Shown one piece after another: positions 63,533 through 64,000 of a stretch of 64,000 nucleotides of DNA. The notes beneath the pieces are model-generated. The model worked only from the letters and a program-made list of their open reading frames with translations. It did no database searches and was not told the DNA's origin. Positions within the stretch are counted from its first letter, which is position 1; every line of letters begins with the position of its first letter. This stretch comes from Microbacterium rhizosphaerae (GTDB lineage: Bacteria > Actinomycetota > Actinomycetes > Actinomycetales > Microbacteriaceae): NCBI RefSeq assembly GCF_034120055.1, contig NZ_CP139368.1:3782001-3846000 (forward strand). Reading direction: 5' to 3'. Made by a program: the position numbers and the translations under genes.

Positions 63533-64000
63533 TCACACTTCGAACTGCGGGGTCTGGAAGTCGTGGAGGTCGCCTCCCTCGTCTCGCACGGCCAGCTTGA
63601 GGCGCGACACACCGGCAGGGACGCCGTCGAAGGCGAAGCGGCCGTGCTCGCCGAGCTCGGCCGGCAGCTCCCGGGTGGCCTGGACGAGGCGGACCGCGAG
63701 GGCCGAGGCATCCACCCATCCGTCGATCCGGTGCTTGCCCGACTCGGTCTGCGTGATGTGCAGCAGCACGGTCGTGGTGCCGTCGCTGAACTGCAGCGTC
63801 ATGGTGTCCGAATCGCTGCGGGTGGCGGCGAGGTTCGTCTCCACGAGCGTCAGCAGCGCGTACTCCCGCGACAGGTCCTCCACGGCGACCGCCGCCACCA
63901 TCCTGTCGACGAGGTCGGCCGGCATCGGGTCGACGTCCTCCCACACCGAGCGAAGTCGTGCGAAGAGCGCGGCATCCGCCGCGAAGTCCTCAGTTTGCAT
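63533..64000 (-). CDS. Small protein of the CHAT/subtilase operon, unknown function
   Basis: 155 residues from an ATG at the window edge (64000), so it could start further upstream. The first half is helical and acidic ('ARLRSVWEDVDPMPADLVDRMVAAVAVEDL'), the second beta-rich, with 'TMTLQFSDGTTTVLLHITQTESGKHRIDGWV' and 'HGRFAFDGVPAGVSRLKL', reminiscent of a carboxypeptidase-regulatory-like beta-sandwich. No catalytic motif. As the first visible gene of the operon it is a candidate sensor, inhibitor or substrate of the two proteases. The helical start resembles anti-sigma or sigma-linked small proteins only loosely. Confidence 0.75.
   Translation of the reverse strand: MQTEDFAADAALFARLRSVWEDVDPMPADLVDRMVAAVAVEDLSREYALLTLVETNLAATRSDSDTMTLQFSDGTTTVLLHITQTESGKHRIDGWVDASALAVRLVQATRELPAELGEHGRFAFDGVPAGVSRLKLAVRDEGGDLHDFQTPQFEV

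Overview
The window looks like a chromosomal segment of a high-GC actinobacterium, most likely a Microbacterium-type member of Microbacteriaceae. This is inferred from strong G/C bias at third positions, many GTG starts, the frequent word GGATGCCG/GCATCC, and gene content (LCP protein, DUF1304, DUF4916 Nudix protein, PotABCD-like transporter, fructose PTS). No rRNA is present. Two tRNA-Ser genes and one tRNA-Ser fragment were found.

Layout. (1) 1-2.2 kb: 5' part of a sugar-type solute-binding lipoprotein and a small P-loop kinase. (2) 2.2-11.9 kb: an apparent genomic island bounded by an intact tRNA-Ser(GCT) at 11877-11965 and a truncated direct repeat of its 3' two-thirds at 2228-2284. Cargo is a mandelate-type catabolic cassette: LysR regulator, a lactate/malate-dehydrogenase-fold enzyme, benzaldehyde-type aldehyde dehydrogenase and benzoylformate decarboxylase. 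It is followed by a gene start cut off near an IS21-family element (7687-9822, 5-bp TCCCT target duplication), a glycoside-hydrolase remnant and a TetR gene. No integrase is seen. (3) 12-33 kb: core genes: LCP cell-wall ligase, tRNA-Ser(TGA), HAD phosphatase, serS, diacylglycerol-kinase-like protein, luciferase-like oxidoreductase, Nudix protein, esterase, an ABC-F ATPase with an attenuator-like leader, TetR with agmatine deiminase and amidase, a two-component system, DUF1003, PspC, an Lhr helicase and a Nei-type glycosylase. (4) 33.5-42.4 kb: a polyamine-type ABC importer in tight series with an amidohydrolase, a cysteine hydrolase, an FAD amine oxidase and an LLM oxidoreductase. (5) 42.4-46.7 kb: a fructose PTS operon (DeoR regulator, 1-phosphofructokinase, EIIABC, HPr). 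(6) 46.7-57 kb: LacI regulator with hydrolase, divergent NCS1 permease and amidohydrolase, then PucR regulator, CoA-acylating semialdehyde dehydrogenase and omega-aminotransferase, suggesting nitrogen-compound or beta-alanine-like catabolism. (7) 57-64 kb: small orphan genes, a LysR effector domain lacking its HTH, and a minus-strand operon encoding a small beta-rich protein, a cytoplasmic subtilase with eight NPFGGT-type repeats, and a TPR-CHAT protease.

The strongest candidates for new biology are the subtilase/TPR-CHAT two-protease operon (59208-64000), the mandelate cassette with an LDH-fold enzyme in the dehydrogenase slot, the ABC-F gene with both a leader-peptide/hairpin leader and a repeat-expanded second ATPase domain, and several in-gene and intergenic repeat families. 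Functional calls are by reading motifs only; no database search was run.
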